Of a stretch of DNA of 64,000 nucleotides, positions 48,487-61,000 are shown in pieces. Each line of letters begins with the position of its first letter. The stretch's first letter is position 1. Source of the stretch: Calliphora vicina (lineage: Eukaryota; Arthropoda; Insecta; Diptera; Calliphoridae); NCBI RefSeq assembly GCF_958450345.1, contig NC_088780.1, positions 125,812,226 to 125,876,225 of the forward strand, given 5' to 3'. The notes under the pieces were generated by a model. That model did not search any database, was not told the DNA's origin, and saw nothing but the letters and a program-made list of their open reading frames with translations. A program made the translations under genes and the position numbers.

Positions 48487-48755
48487 TTGTCAAGTTGTCA
48501 AATAAAGGAAAATTTACGGCAAATGTGGGGAAAATCTAGAGTCCAAACTATCCATAGGAACTATAAACGGTTTGATAGATATGAAAGTTTGTCACGAACA
48601 GGATGTCCATTAAAGTTTGATGAAATGTTAAGGTGTAAAATTGTAAGAGAAGTCCTAGAAATTCCAAATAAATTAGCGTGGAATGAAAAGTTATGGAATT
48701 GATGTCGATGCAGATACAATTAACCGCTTCTTTAAAAAAAGCTGGACTTCTTTGC
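48487..48755 (+). pseudogene. Tc1-like transposase fragment (DNA-binding part)
   Basis: The reading VQTIHRNYKRFDRYESLSRT then GCPLKFDE and CKIVREVLE, and in a shifted frame YGIDVDADTINRFFKKAGL, matches the Tc1 paired-like helix-turn-helix and GRPRKL linker. It is frameshifted, and the catalytic part is absent. Confidence 0.7.
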
Positions 48756-49237
48756 TGTTTATGAATGGTTCGGGAAGGAAAGATTTAAAGGGACTCCAAT
48801 TTCTGGATTAACAGCGAAGAAAATGCTAAAATATTTCACTCAAAATTTAATAAAAAGCAACATTGTATTCACAAACTTAATGCAGCAGGAGAAAAATATG
48901 CAGCTGCTACAATTTTCGTGGAAAAATTAAATGAACTCATATCAATGAAAAAACTCACCAATGAGATAATGGAGATTAAACAGACATTTTTTGAAATTGT
49001 GTACCTGAGAGCAGTTTGCCTTAATGCTGAAAACGTTATTGTGAAAGTTTGTCCATCAAATTGGACGATATTGATCCAACTGATGGATCAGGGTGCAATA
49101 TAGAGCCGTAAATGTCATTATCGAAAAACTATATGTATTAAAAAACTATTTAAAATTGGTACTCAATTAACCGGGAAAATTGATTATCCAGAATGCTCCC
49201 GGTCCCGACCATTACGGGTAATCGAGGTCTCACTGTA
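48740..49237 (+). pseudogene. Tigger/pogo transposase relic with 3' terminal repeat
   Basis: Pieces read FAVYEWFGKERFKGTPISGL (CENP-B-type binding domain), then AAGEKYAAATIFVEKL, then PSNWTILIQLMDQGAI (family: LPPN.TSLIQPMDQGVI). The element ends in gtaatcgaggtctcactg, the inverse of a Tigger end. Most of the DDE domain is lost. It directly follows a Tc1 fragment. Confidence 0.7.
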
Positions 49238-49239
49238 TA

Positions 49240-50195
49240 CATTAAAGAATTTTACAGATTTATTTGAAACATTTTACTGGTAGTTGGCTTAATTTAGTAT
49301 TAAACAATTCCCGAGAATGTTCAAAGTTGTACAATATTTCCAGGGAATAGAAAAACATTCAGGAAATTAGCAATCCTATTGGCCGAAACTGAAGGCCTAT
49401 ACCAATTTTCATTTAATTATCTTTCTTATACAAATTTGGTCTACTTGGTTTAAAATTTAGGCTACTTTAGGCTACCCTTACAGCCCTCAAAAGTCTCAAT
49501 TGCCTCACAAAACACCAAACTTTTTAAAAGATTTTCTATTTATGGTTTTTTTTTAATCTTAATAACATTTTTGCCGGTGAAAAAAAAAACGTAAATCTGC
49601 AAAACAACAAAAACAAACATTCGTACATTTACCGGTGTGTTGTGTGTACATTGAGTATATTGGTCGGAAATGCAAACAAATACTATAGTAATGGAGGAGG
49701 GAGACTTCAGACAGCATTGTCTGTCTGCAAGTTTGGCAGGCAGCCAGCCAAGCAGCCAGACATTCATTCACCATATACACCAAAAAAATGCACCAACACC
49801 AACAATAAAGAACAAAATATCTATATGTATAACAAAAAAACAAAAAAAAAACAAAGTTGAAATGTAAAACAAACATACAATCATTATTTAAGCTTTCAAC
49901 TGGAACAAAATGCAGCCGAAATAGCAATTCCCCTTTCCCTCAAACAACTAACCAACCATCTCATCTACAGTCAACTTAACTTATCCGTCTCTATCCATAT
50001 TTATTTTGTCTGATACTGACGCCGCCGCTGCTGATGCATGCAGCAGCATCAAAGGTTAAATTGTATGAATATGTCTGTCTCTAAGTGTGTGTGTTTGTGG
50101 CAAGTTCGTTGTATACGATTATAAACTGGCATCATGTGACTTGTTATTGTATTATGCTCTCGTTTCAGTTTTAATTCATTTATTTAGCATAGTAG
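49240..50195. other. Upstream stretch, no gene recognised
   Basis: Less AT-biased than elsewhere around 49640-50050, with purine and CA runs and a short palindrome (ctgctgatgcatgcagcag). No coding family was seen. Confidence 0.4.
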
Positions 50196-51052
50196 TATCC
50201 CAGCAGTTCTTGGATACTGTCCCAAACTAGTGATTTTACCTATCCTATGTACGTGACTAGTTATTTTAACACGTGCATGTCCTAAGCAGGAGGTTTATTG
50301 CCCCTTTTGGATTACAATGAGACTGTCTGATTGTTGGTCGAAAGAAGTCAACGCATTGAAGTCAGTAACCGTATTGTTACCTAGCTGGTTACTTGATCAG
50401 CTACATAACTACTTTTTTTTAACCATAAGGATCTATTGTTATTATTGCCTTGTGCCAGTTCCGTTATTCGTTTGTTGTTCAAGCTAAGTAGATGATTGGT
50501 CTGCTGTAGCTGGTCTAGAATAATGGTGCTGCCATCTGGCGTTGCCTATAAACAACGCTCTCCGTGTATTTGACCTCAAATAGTCAGTTAAAAATACATC
50601 TCATAGACAGTTCAATAACCGATTGCTTTTAAGCAAACCTTCCTCCGACAACTCTCCAATAGATTACTTCTGGTGGGTAAAATAATAATTTGTTAAAGTG
50701 CAGTAGAAAATTAGGTTACTTAGAGGCATTAAAGACACAATTGTCTCCACGCTAAGTTACATGGGATGCCAGAAAACTGTATGATAATTATATCAATACA
50801 ATTTGTATAAAGCCAGTTTGTAGGAATTATTCACAAAAAGTGCAGTACAAAATAAACGTTTAAAGTGATTACATTCTAGATTACTTAGAAACACTTAAGT
50901 GACAATTGCCTTCACTATAAAGTATAAAGTAATTAACTGACTTCTCTCTGCACTACAAAATTTATAAATTGGAACCGGACAAGTGGTCAGATATTAATGA
51001 GAATTACAATACAATAAGGAATACATTGACTACATGCTTAACTGCTGGGATA
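50196..51052. repeat. Repeat R, full copy with 13-bp inverted ends
   Basis: The ends are TATCCCAGCAGTT and its exact inverse AACTGCTGGGATA. It contains ttggattacaatgagact and tctctctgcactacaaa. Other partial copies are at 1-672 with 3279-3410, and an inverted piece at about 57190-57330. Confidence 0.75.
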
Positions 51053-51068
51053 TGCATGTATGAATATT

Positions 51069-52489
51069 AGGGTGGCCCTTATTTGGCATTTTTTTTTGGG
51101 AATTTTTGATATTCCCAAGGTTTATAATTTGTTTCAGTCAATTGCTGAAAATTTTAGCAAAATCGTATAACGTTTAGAGTAGAGTATCCAGAACCGAAAA
51201 CCAGTCAACCTCTGTAAACTCTACCGGTTTCGGGTTTCTTTAACTGTTCGGTTAACCGGTTTTAACTTTTAAAGCATAATTGAACATATTATTGGATGTA
51301 TGACTTAAAAATGCGGGATTGTTTCAAATGTGTAGCTTTTATTTTGAAACATTTCTACAATATAAATTTATTCAAAGTATTGGCAATTGTTAGCTATGAC
51401 CTTTTCCCATCTTTATTGCAACATATGGATTCCTTGCCACTATCGGATACTCTGTTTTAAGGTTAAGCGTTTCCCAGAGAGAGCATTCTGCATCGATCGA
51501 AAGAAATAGTAGTCGGGCGGTGCAAGGTCTGGAATATAAAGCGGATGAAGCAAAACTTCCCAACCACTTCATTCTAAATACTTTTTAACAGGTATTGCAA
51601 CATTTGTCCGAGTGTTGTCATGTTGGATCATGTCTGGGCGTTTTTCAGCCAATGATCGCTTCAAACGAATATGTTGCGTTCGATGGCTTGTGATAGTCTG
51701 GTTAGATTTCAGCAGCTCATAATAGATAGGACACATTTGCTCCCACTAAATATAACGAATTACTTTAGCGTCATGAATATTTGGCTTTGGTGTCGATTCG
51801 GCTGGTTGGCCGGTCTTCATTTACGATCTCTTACGCTTCTGAAATCCTGATTTCCCAGGACTCTAATTGTAATGCATCCATTTTTCCTCGCAAGTAATGA
51901 TTCGATGCAAAAATGATTTTCTTTTATAGCGTTCAAGCATCAATTCGGACATGTAAAATCTTTTTTCAAGACTTCAATTCGTATGGTACCCAAATTCCCT
52001 GCTTTTGGATGAATCTTACTGCTCGCAAAAGTTTTGAAATTGCTTTTGTTGAATTTTACAACAATCTTCATGGAGTAATGCCTGCAATTATTGGTCTTCA
52101 AACTTTTTTGGGCTGTCATGAGCGCTCTTTGTCTTCCACAAATCATCTCCCGCACGTTGATTGCCTTGGTGAGCAATCGGAGTGCTTCAGCGGCACTTTT
52201 TTTTTCAAATTTAAGTGTGAATAAATGACAGATACGTTATTAAAAACAAAAACGACATTCAAAAGAAACGCCATCTATTGCAAATACCGCATTTTTAAGT
52301 CGTACTCCCAATATTTTTAATTGAGTTTATGTACTTTTAAAAATTGTTTAAAAATATTGATACTTTGACCCAAAACTCGAAACCTCAAATAAATTGTGCA
52401 ACCTCTAACCGTAAACCTTTTCTGCTCTGAACAATTTTAGACCCTGGAAGCATAAAAAATCCCAAAAAGTACAAAATAGAGCCGCCCTA
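51069..52489. mobile_element. Element with TAGGGTGGCCC ends hosting a mariner
   Basis: The left end is TAGGGTGGCCC; the right end inverse is TAGGGCGGCTC. Without the nested mariner it is about 400 bp. It has a tract of ccggttt/aaccggt motifs (51200-51265). Confidence 0.55.
51292..52311 (-). mobile_element. Mariner element, decayed
   Basis: The inverted ends share GACTTAAAAATGCGG (TTGGATGTAT... and TTGGGAGTAC...) and both sides have TA. Minus-strand pieces read MIQHDNTRTNVAI (catalytic HDNA.PH region) and WEVLLHPLYIPDLAPPDYYF then FRSMQNALSG, then RWEKVIANN before the end. Stops, frameshifts and about 270 bp of deletion (full-length mariner is about 1.3 kb) leave it inactive. Confidence 0.85.
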
Positions 52490-53249
52490 ATGTATATAAC
52501 TAAAATATCCTTGTATCATTTTATGTATCCTTGCTCTTGCTCATCTATCCTTGTTTTCAATGTCGTATTGAATTGGTAGTCGGTTGTTGGTTGTTTGTTT
52601 TTCTTTCTACAGTTTTTTTCTCGTTTTTATTTTTATATGCAACAACAGAAACTAAAAAACACAACAACTCCTTAACCGGGCTTTTGGGAATTTTTTTTGT
52701 TGCTGAATTATAGAAGAAGTTTACTATTCACTGCCATCCCCTCTTCATAGATACTTTTATAAATGTGTTGCCAAGTTGGGGTGGAAATGGTTAGCAGCCA
52801 GAAATTGTATTTAAGTTTATGTTGTCGTTTGCAGAGCAGTGAGGGCGGTTTGCTGTTATTGTTGCTACGGCTACAAGACAACAGCATGCATTCATAGAAA
52901 GATTTTGGTTGTGTTTTTTTTTAAATAGCAATATAAAGATAATAAATATGAAATAGTGGGGGAGTTTAACTATATAACTTACTGAAACTGATGCCAAAAA
53001 AAAACAAAAAATTAGAAAAAAAAATATTTCTTTTGAGTGTTAATTATATGTAATTTTTCATACTTATATTACTTTTAGTTTTGTGTCCTATAGTTTGATT
53101 CCCTTTAACACTCAAATAACATAGTATTTAGATCAGGGATGTATAATTTAGAATTATATATTTACTTAGTAAGCCCGCCACGCTTTTCAATGACCAAGAA
53201 GAAGTTTGAATAATTCTTTAGTACGCTAGCAGGTAGCTTTCTGGTATGT
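52490..53249. other. No recognised feature
   Basis: AT-rich sequence with T runs. Nothing supported. Confidence 0.4.
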
Positions 53250-53780
53250 GGCGTCTATAAGGCAGGGGATCGCGACTAATGAATCCCAGGGGTAGACAGA
53301 TTTATAAGGCACTAGTTGATCGTGTCCCCTGGACAACCGACATACTGGCCTTCTGATCCTAAATAAATTTCTGATGTCATTTACAAGAAATATTAATCGA
53401 AATTCAATATCTACAGAAATATTATATGATTTATCTTCTGATCATTCCCTAAGCATAGTATCTTATTACGGGAGCACTAAAATTTCAAAATTTCATATTT
53501 TAGAACAAATTGGCTTAAATATAAAAAAAAAATATATATCAACAGTCGTATCCATACAGATCTTTGTCTTTAGTGTGAGGATGATGTAGATAAATTTGTC
53601 AATGACTCCACGTCACCTGCTACAAAACAGAGGTTGTCTGTTGCTAGTAAAAATCTGAAAAAAGCCCTTCAATTAGAAGAGGATCGCGGAAATAGAAATT
53701 ACATTCAAAGTCACCGGTAGAGGGACAAAGCCCTCTTTTCGTTCGAATATTTGCAGATCAATTAAGTATAGTTTATCAAC
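53250..53780 (+). pseudogene. Non-LTR retrotransposon fragment (end of endonuclease domain)
   Basis: Frames give GRQIYKALVDRVPWTTDIL, then TRNINRNSISTE and DLSSDHSLSIV. This matches the end of Jockey/R1-type endonucleases (..RG..l...i...........P...D...........DL.SDH.pv). The reverse transcriptase is absent. Confidence 0.6.
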
Positions 53781-53871
53781 CAACCTCGTTACAACTACTC
53801 GCATTAAAAACCTACGACCAAATAAATTGGTTTCTGTGTCAATTTATTGATATAATCTGTTCGTCATTCTA

Positions 53872-54684
53872 CAACACTGTGTGTAATTTTTAAATTCATG
53901 AAAATATAACCATATACGGACACCAGTACGAGATAAAAGACAAAACAAAGAACCGTGTATCCCAATTTTACCCAAAGTTATGCACATTTTTTTATGGGCC
54001 CCCAAAGATTTGGCGCCTCGGTGTAATTTTTGCAAAAAAGTGATTATTTTCTCAGGTTCATATCTTGCAAAACGGTTTGGAATTTTGATTTACTCTCTGA
54101 GGCAAAGTTGTAGCCCATGTCATAAAGAACATAAATTGTGAACATATAAAATCAAGATCAAAATCTTCAAGATCAAAATCGCAAAAAACTTTAAAAAATT
54201 TAAATTTTTTAAAGCTTCCCAAAAGTGTGCTTTCGTTTATGATAATTTAATAGTTTATGGCCCAAAACACATAATTCCTTTAGTTTTTTCTTACTAACTT
54301 ATACTGACCAACCTAAACGGTGCTAGGAAGTTCATATGTTCTAGAAAGTTGTTTATTGAGATCTTAGGTACATTTTTGTAGTTGATTGTTACCTTGAATT
54401 TTGAACCGTTAGCTGTTTTTTTTTTGAGTTTTTTGCGATTTTGATCTTGATGATGAAGTTTTTTGATTTTATATGTTCACAATTTTTGTTCTTTATGACA
54501 AGGGCTACAACTTTGCCTCAGAGAATAAATAAAAATTCCGAACAGTTCGCAAGATATAAGCCTGAGAAAATTATCACTTTTTTTGGCAAAAATGACACCG
54601 ATGCTTTTTTTTTGGTCTTTTTTTTTGGTCTTTTATCAAGTAATGGTGTCCGTATATGGTTATATTTGTTCGTGTTGCACTGTG
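53872..54684. mobile_element. Foldback element F2, copy 2
   Basis: It has the same arms as 33535-34420 (ataaccatatacggacacca, then gcaaagttgtag, ending cgtgttgcactgtg). The arms are about 300 bp. Confidence 0.8.
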
Positions 54685-55271
54685 CAATTGGCAATTTTCT
54701 AAACAATATTATTTTTGTGGAACAACAATTATCCATCCCAGCCTATGATGTTTATTTAAGTCATATTGCAGTGTAGTTTAAACTTTGACGTATATTTTGT
54801 GTGATTTTTTTGTTTTGCTCATTTAATTAGGATATTTTAAAATATTTATGAGCTTATGCAATTCTATTTAAACATAGTTAAGTGCCAAGTAAATAAATGT
54901 TAACCCTTTTATGTACGGTTGGCAGAATAATGGGTGCAACATTTTAAGTTGATTAGTAAAGTGTACTTTAAGGAAAGGGTTTTAATAAGTACATAATTGG
55001 AATTGTGATAAAGCTGTACAAAGTATAAATATTAAATCAACAATGACGATTGCGGATAAGTTTATTTGTTGTAGTTTTAATCCAGACCAATTTGACTGAA
55101 CTTGACTTTTTGTAAACTAGAAGAATATTGCCGTTTTGCAGTTTAAATTATATCGAAATTGGATATGTTATGGATTCAATCATTTAAGAAACCGTAGTTG
55201 TAAAGCATCCCGTAGATAACTTCACACATTTCACTGCCAGTAGATCATGTAAGAGGAATATTTAATTACAG
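54685..55271. other. No recognised feature
   Basis: AT-rich spacer between the foldback element and the non-LTR relic. Confidence 0.4.
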
Positions 55272-56666
55272 TTAGTACATTATGTCGAAGGAACATTTAT
55301 ATAAAAATGTGGATTTTAAGTTTGAATTGAACATATTTAGCTTTGTAAGTCTTGATATGTACGATGAATTCCATACCGGCTTAAGTTGTCCGAATGCTTG
55401 CCTTGCCTTGTTTATGCGGCTTAAGATGTCAGCCTTAGAACAACCAGTTTTGTCCAGTATGCGTCCCAGATAACAGAATGATTCTTCCTCATCAAACCAT
55501 TGATTCTGCACGAACACTCCTTGTTCATTATTAGAGTTTATTCTCATTGTTTTAGTTTCTCCAATGTTAATTTTCAGTCTAGCATGCAATGCAGTTCCTT
55601 GGACTACTGACAACTAAGTCTGCATGTCTAAAAATGTGTGGCTGAGGAGTAGTCAGACATCATCAGCGTAGTCGAGGACCTCCAATCTGCATTGAAGACT
55701 CCAATTGATTCCCCTTCTTTGGCAAGTTGCATTATTCATCACAACGTCAAATAAAAGAGGATATAAAGTACAGCCTTGTCGAACACCAAAGTTAATGCTA
55801 ATTTTGTTGTTACCTAGCTGTATTTCATAAGGAATTCGGCAGGTTGCGTTGACATATAGACCTTTTATGAGTCTTATTAACTTAGTAGGTACACCTTTAC
55901 ATTCCAATGTATTCCATATCGCTGAGTGGTTAAATGTGTCAAATGCTTTTTCGAAGTTTTATGAAAGTGAGGTATAGAGATGATCTCCATTCCACAGACT
56001 GTTCTACGAACACTCTCAGGCTAGTTAAATGATCGAAACAGGATTTGTGGGCGCGGAAACCGTCTTGTTCCTTTCTAAGCTTAGGAAGAAGAGCAGTTGA
56101 TAGCCTTTTGTTAAGTATGTGTGCAATCACCTTGTTAATCACCTTGCTAATCCAATTTTTACGTTCTGTGAGGTCCCCTTTTTTTTGGGCAAATTTATGA
56201 TTACGCCGGTTGTTGTGTGGGAACTGATGAAGATAACATTTTATCATAGAAATCTTCCCAAAGTTGTAGTTGTTTAGATTTTATAAGTTCCACAGCATCG
56301 GTCCTTAATGATTTTGTACGTTTCGGCAGCAGCTTCAGCCTCTTTAGCGATACAGTTGATCAAATTTCGTTTATCACGACGAATACTTTGTTTTACTTCA
56401 CGATTGTAGCGATTGTACAACTGCTGTAGCAATGTTTTGGTCGAGCGCATTCTGCTAGAGTTGATTGCAGCCTTAGCTTCCTTTCTCTCCAATACCAGTC
56501 TCCAAGTTTCATCGCTAATCCACTCTTTACGAGAATTTTTCCTATATCCTAGGTTATTGTCTGCGGATTGAGTGAAGATTTTGTTTGTTTCTTCCCAGCT
56601 TAGATCTGAATTATTGACACTGAGTTGCAGATATGATTTAAATGAACCCGTGAAGAAGTTTTGCAA
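55272..56666 (-). pseudogene. Non-LTR retrotransposon reverse transcriptase relic
   Basis: The minus-strand order is NSRKEWISDETWRLVLERKE then SIRRDKRNLINCIAKEAEAA (linker after the endonuclease); then KLRKEQDGFRAHKSCFDHLT and VEQSVEWRSSLYL; then GVRQGCTLYPLLFDVVMN and DYADDV (RT catalytic YADD-type motif); then CYLGRILDKTGCSKADILSR. Stops, frameshifts and a missing piece before position 56247 show decay. The endonuclease is absent. Confidence 0.8.
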
Positions 56667-56999
56667 CTGGGCTCTTTGAGTCTTTCAGTTGTCTTTGAGA
56701 AATTTGGTTATTGTTTGGTACTTTTTTCAAAATTATTTTTTCAGAAGTCTTATGTATCTTGTTGCTTTTTAGTGTGATAGGTATCTGCATATGGGAAATT
56801 TTTGGTACTTCTACTTTCTTCTAACAACAAATTTTTATTTTATTTTTTTGTATGTTCTATAAACATAACAACCACGCTTGCCAGATTTGACGATTTATTG
56901 TAATTTTGACGATTTTAGGGGCCATAATTACCCATTGACGATTTTACGATTTTTACCCGAAATTATACGATTTATTTAAGCAGAAATTCTGTACTAATT

Positions 57000-57370
57000 T
57001 TCAATTTGCGACCTCTACATAAAGTTTATATGGACAGCCAGACAGATAGCCAGTCAGACGAACAGACGGAGGCATGAATATTGTTAAATCGTCTCAGCTC
57101 TATTTTTGGGAGCTACAAACATCAGCACAAACGCATAATATACTGCCACTTTAATGGTGTAGGGATAAAAAACCAATACTAATCAGAAACTGACACAAGG
57201 CAATAATAACAATCGATTGAATCCTCATGGCAACATCATACATGTATCCGAGGACCCGCTACAGCAGACCAATCATCTACTTAGCTGGAACAACAACCGT
57301 TTAAAACTGATACAAACAATAACAATGGATCTAATGGCAACATCGTACATGGAGACGCACGATACTCCAA
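57000..57370. repeat. Family B fragment followed by an inverted piece of repeat R
   Basis: Positions 57030-57170 carry cagccagacagatagccagt and aacatcagcacaaacgcat like family B. Positions 57190-57330 are the inverse of 50440-50530 (cagcagaccaatcatctact). Confidence 0.6.
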
Positions 57371-59450
57371 TAATTAGAAATGTGTAAATCTACATGGGAA
57401 ATACTCGAAAAACAACTGCAACAATTCGTATAAGATGGAGCCAAATGCCCCCAAGTGGGGTAATGGAAAAAAATAATAATCAGATCAAACACTAATTACA
57501 AACACCTGAAACTAAATGGTTTCTAATAGCTTTTTCAATGTTTTTTTTTCTAATTCGAAACTCAAAAAACTTAAATCTAACTTAACTAACCTTGATAATG
57601 ACATTTGATTGGAACAATTGTAAGTTGTCTACTTCAATTATTGTGAACAACAAAAATTCCCCATTTATGAATTTAATAATTACTGAATGAGCAGCAGCAA
57701 ATTAATTATGCGTAAATTGTTGCCAGCACAGTCATGCTCACAGACGTCACACATACTTATTCATACATGTATAGAATATGTGGCAACACATACTAACACA
57801 CACACACATACACACATATTAATGTCAAAGTCAAAAGGATAATAAATATAAATGTTATTGTCTAACGTACGAGAATAGAAATAAAAATGACAACAAAAAC
57901 AGCATATCAAAAAAAAAAAACCTGAAGATTCCTAAGACTTAGAATTTGTATGTGAGCAGAACACACGTACACAGGATAAAAACAAAGGCGGGAAAAGGTT
58001 GACGAAACGAACATACAAAAATAATAATAATAATAATAAAAACAAACAAACGAAACAAGAATTTGTTGTAGAAAACTAAATAGAAAGCATATGTTTAGGC
58101 GCCTAATTGAAACATTAAGAAAATTTATAGAGAGTCCCTAAAGGAGAGAAAAACTACACACTGTAACAAGCTATTACCAAAAGGATATAGAATTTGGAGA
58201 GTTTCACCCAACCAGAAAACGAGAGAGAGATATAGACAGAGAATAATTATAAATGACAGTTAAAAGAGTAAGCAATACTAAAAGAGCTTATGGTTAAGAG
58301 CATACAAATTTAAGAAACCTGAGTTTGGGAACAAAAAACAAACGAAAATTTATAGTCAAAACAAAAACAGCAATAGATAAAAGAAAATTCCGTAATTTTC
58401 TATTCTTAAGCTCTCACACTCATACGCTTTGGAAAAGTTATGAAAATCGTACAAAAGAATCGAAAAGATAAAAGTGAAGAAGAAACGGAAATGTGTAAAA
58501 TAAAAGAAACTGGCATAAAAGTAAGTCACATACAAAACAATATTCGACATAAGAAGTGTATAGATAGATGGATGGAAAAAAAGCATATTCATGCATAGAA
58601 TTGCTCATCCCTTAAAAAAAACAACAACAACAAAATAAAAAAGAAGCATTTACTAATGAGGAAACCCCTCTACTTAAAACAATACCCCGCCACCACCTTA
58701 GGCATGAAATCCCATTACTTTTCATTTATTTATTAACAACTTTTTTTTTTTTAAACAAAAGTTACTCTACTTTTTCTTTTTCTACAACTTGCTTTATATA
58801 TTTTCTGTCATAAAATTCCACTTCTTGATGTATATTTTTTACCATTCAATTTATGAAATGTTACAACTCTTTGTAACGAAAATAAAGAAAAACAACGGCA
58901 GCAACGGCTTCAAAATTGTTATAAAAAAAACCTTTAAACTCTTTGGTGTTGTGTGTTGCGTTTTGTATGTATATAAGTATGGAGATATGTTTGTGTGTGT
59001 ATGTATGTATATATGTATGTATGTCAATAGTGTAATTTCCAATGAATCTTTTTTTTTCTTTCCTATTTAATTTTACGTAGGCGAACTGGAAAGTTTTTAG
59101 CATGATTTCATGATAATTGCAGTTATTATCGTATTAAACTTCGATTAACTCTTTCAGCCACAGTTTTAATTTTATAACCCTTTCCGTCCCCACCTACATA
59201 AATGTGTAGGTAAATTTAAAGTATTTTGTAGAGACATTTATATATTTTGTACGGTTTTTTCTTACTGTTTTAAATGTCTCAAAATTATGTGTTATTTCTT
59301 ACATAGTTTGTAATATATTTTTGTGCGATTTACTTTAGTATTTGGTGTACGAGTGCAAGAAATGTGATGGAAAAGTTCACTGAAATCCGCAAATTTTTAA
59401 ATTGCTTGGGACAGAAAGGGATAAGTTAAAAAAATCAAAATAAAGCTAAA
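57371..59450. other. A-rich spacer with simple repeats
   Basis: It contains (CA)n near 57795 and (AAT)n near 58020, plus T/G runs near 59000. No gene was seen. Confidence 0.45.
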
Positions 59451-59580
59451 GGTTTTTATGGAATAAGGTGGTTAGTTTATTAACCATCATGGCGGTTGGC
59501 ATTAAAAATAATTTTGATAAAAATTCTGAACAAAACAAACGAAATAGCTTTGTAAATAAGATATTCTCCAATTATTTTAT
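59450..59580 (+). repeat. Repeat block shared with 295-440
   Basis: ggtggttagtttattaacca and catggcggttggcatta are shared with 320-355, with similar text (aacaaacgaaatagc) after it in both places. Confidence 0.65.
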
Positions 59581-60070
59581 ATGATTTGGAATACTCCCAC
59601 CATCTGTGTAATCAACCGGCTCTTCCAATCGCTATTTTGGTTTTTACCACAGCAGTTTGGGTAGATAAGTCACTAACAGAAGTATTAGCCAATCAAAATC
59701 TCTATCATATTTTGACTGGAGCCCCGAATTTATGTCACCGAGCACTATCATCAGATCGACTTGCTCCTAATAATTCACTTCTTCGTTCAGTTCAAGACTG
59801 TGGACACATTCCCATCCGAAAGTATACCTTCACAAAATATCTTAAATTTTAAGTAAACGCGGCATCCTTACAAAATAACATAATATTATTTAGAGAAACA
59901 TATTATATAAAATCTATTTCAGTCACAATGGTTAGTATTCTAACCACTCTGTTATTTATCAAAGAGTATAGTATAAAATATTACTTTGCTAGCACAAGCC
60001 AACCAAACAAACACTGAATTTGATGAACAATTAACACGCTGATCTTTTTTTATTGAATGCCGAGTACATT

Positions 60071-61000
60071 GAGAAGTTATTCTGAAAAAACCGTTTTCAG
60101 TGATGTTCGTCAACTTATCGATTTGTAACTCAGTCAGTCTCTGTCCGACTTTAAATTTTTAAACGGGGTTGGAAAGAAAACTGAATGCCCTTTAAAATGA
60201 CGTGCATTCTTTGATACATTTGTAATTAATAAGTATTGTTTTTGTTAAGAATATCTAAAAGAAAAACAAAATTTACCAACTTTTTTGATTTTAGTCGCTT
60301 TTCATTGCTTATTTTAATATGGATGCTTATACAAATTTATACAAATGTATTAAGGAAATTTAGTTCTTAACAAACCATCGTTTTAATAATTCAAATCGAA
60401 TGAAAATTGTAAAAGTTATTCAACTTTTCATTAACACCTTTTTTAGTATTTTCTCCCCCAGCCCAAATGAATATAAGAAAAACAAAAAATTATACAAAAA
60501 AAAATAATTTGTACAATTTTTAATTTACAAGGTAAATTTTGTGGAACTTTTTTCGAAAAAGTTTTATAACTTTTGCAAGTATAAACCGATTTTAATAAGT
60601 AATGTCTCATTTTTGTCTATATAAAATTGTCTTTATAAAACTTTGCAAAGAAAAATAGGTATTCATAGAAAAAAATTAAAATAACTATTGTTGAATTTGA
60701 AAAATTACGAAAAAAGTAAAAAAAGCTAAACTATTTATAAAAACTTAAACAATTTCTAGGAATATAGATTTTATGCATACATTTTATGAAAGCTTAATTT
60801 TTTACTTTACCTAATTTCAATTGTTTAAAATTTTGAAATCGGTCTAAAAATGTTAGAGGTACTAAAGTACAACCAACCCTAAAACAGTTTTTTCAAAATA
60901 TCTTAAAATTTTGAGGTTGTTTGAAAATCTTTGAAAACGTTTTTAGTATGTCCTCACCTAGGCCTACAACCTCCATTAGATCGCTTTTCAAGTTCTGACA
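60071..61000 (+). repeat. 0.9-kb repeat, copy 2
   Basis: It aligns by eye with 1180-1955 from ttattctgaaaaaaccgttt to tcctcacctaggcctacaac. It lacks the first 100 bases of the family. Confidence 0.75.

Noticed and set aside
49540..49927. Long overlapping frames on both strands rich in Cys and Phe or Gln and Lys
   Set aside because: Arise from simple repeats and biased composition; no domain seen.
51940..52224. Frames on both strands of 80-100 codons as a possible gene
   Set aside because: Explained as the decayed 5' half of the mariner transposase on the minus strand and its shadow.
59586..59852. 88-codon plus-strand frame, with a vague GD-N-like reading on the other strand (possible endonuclease)
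   Set aside because: The match is too weak to call a retrotransposon; no catalytic set or neighbouring domain is visible.
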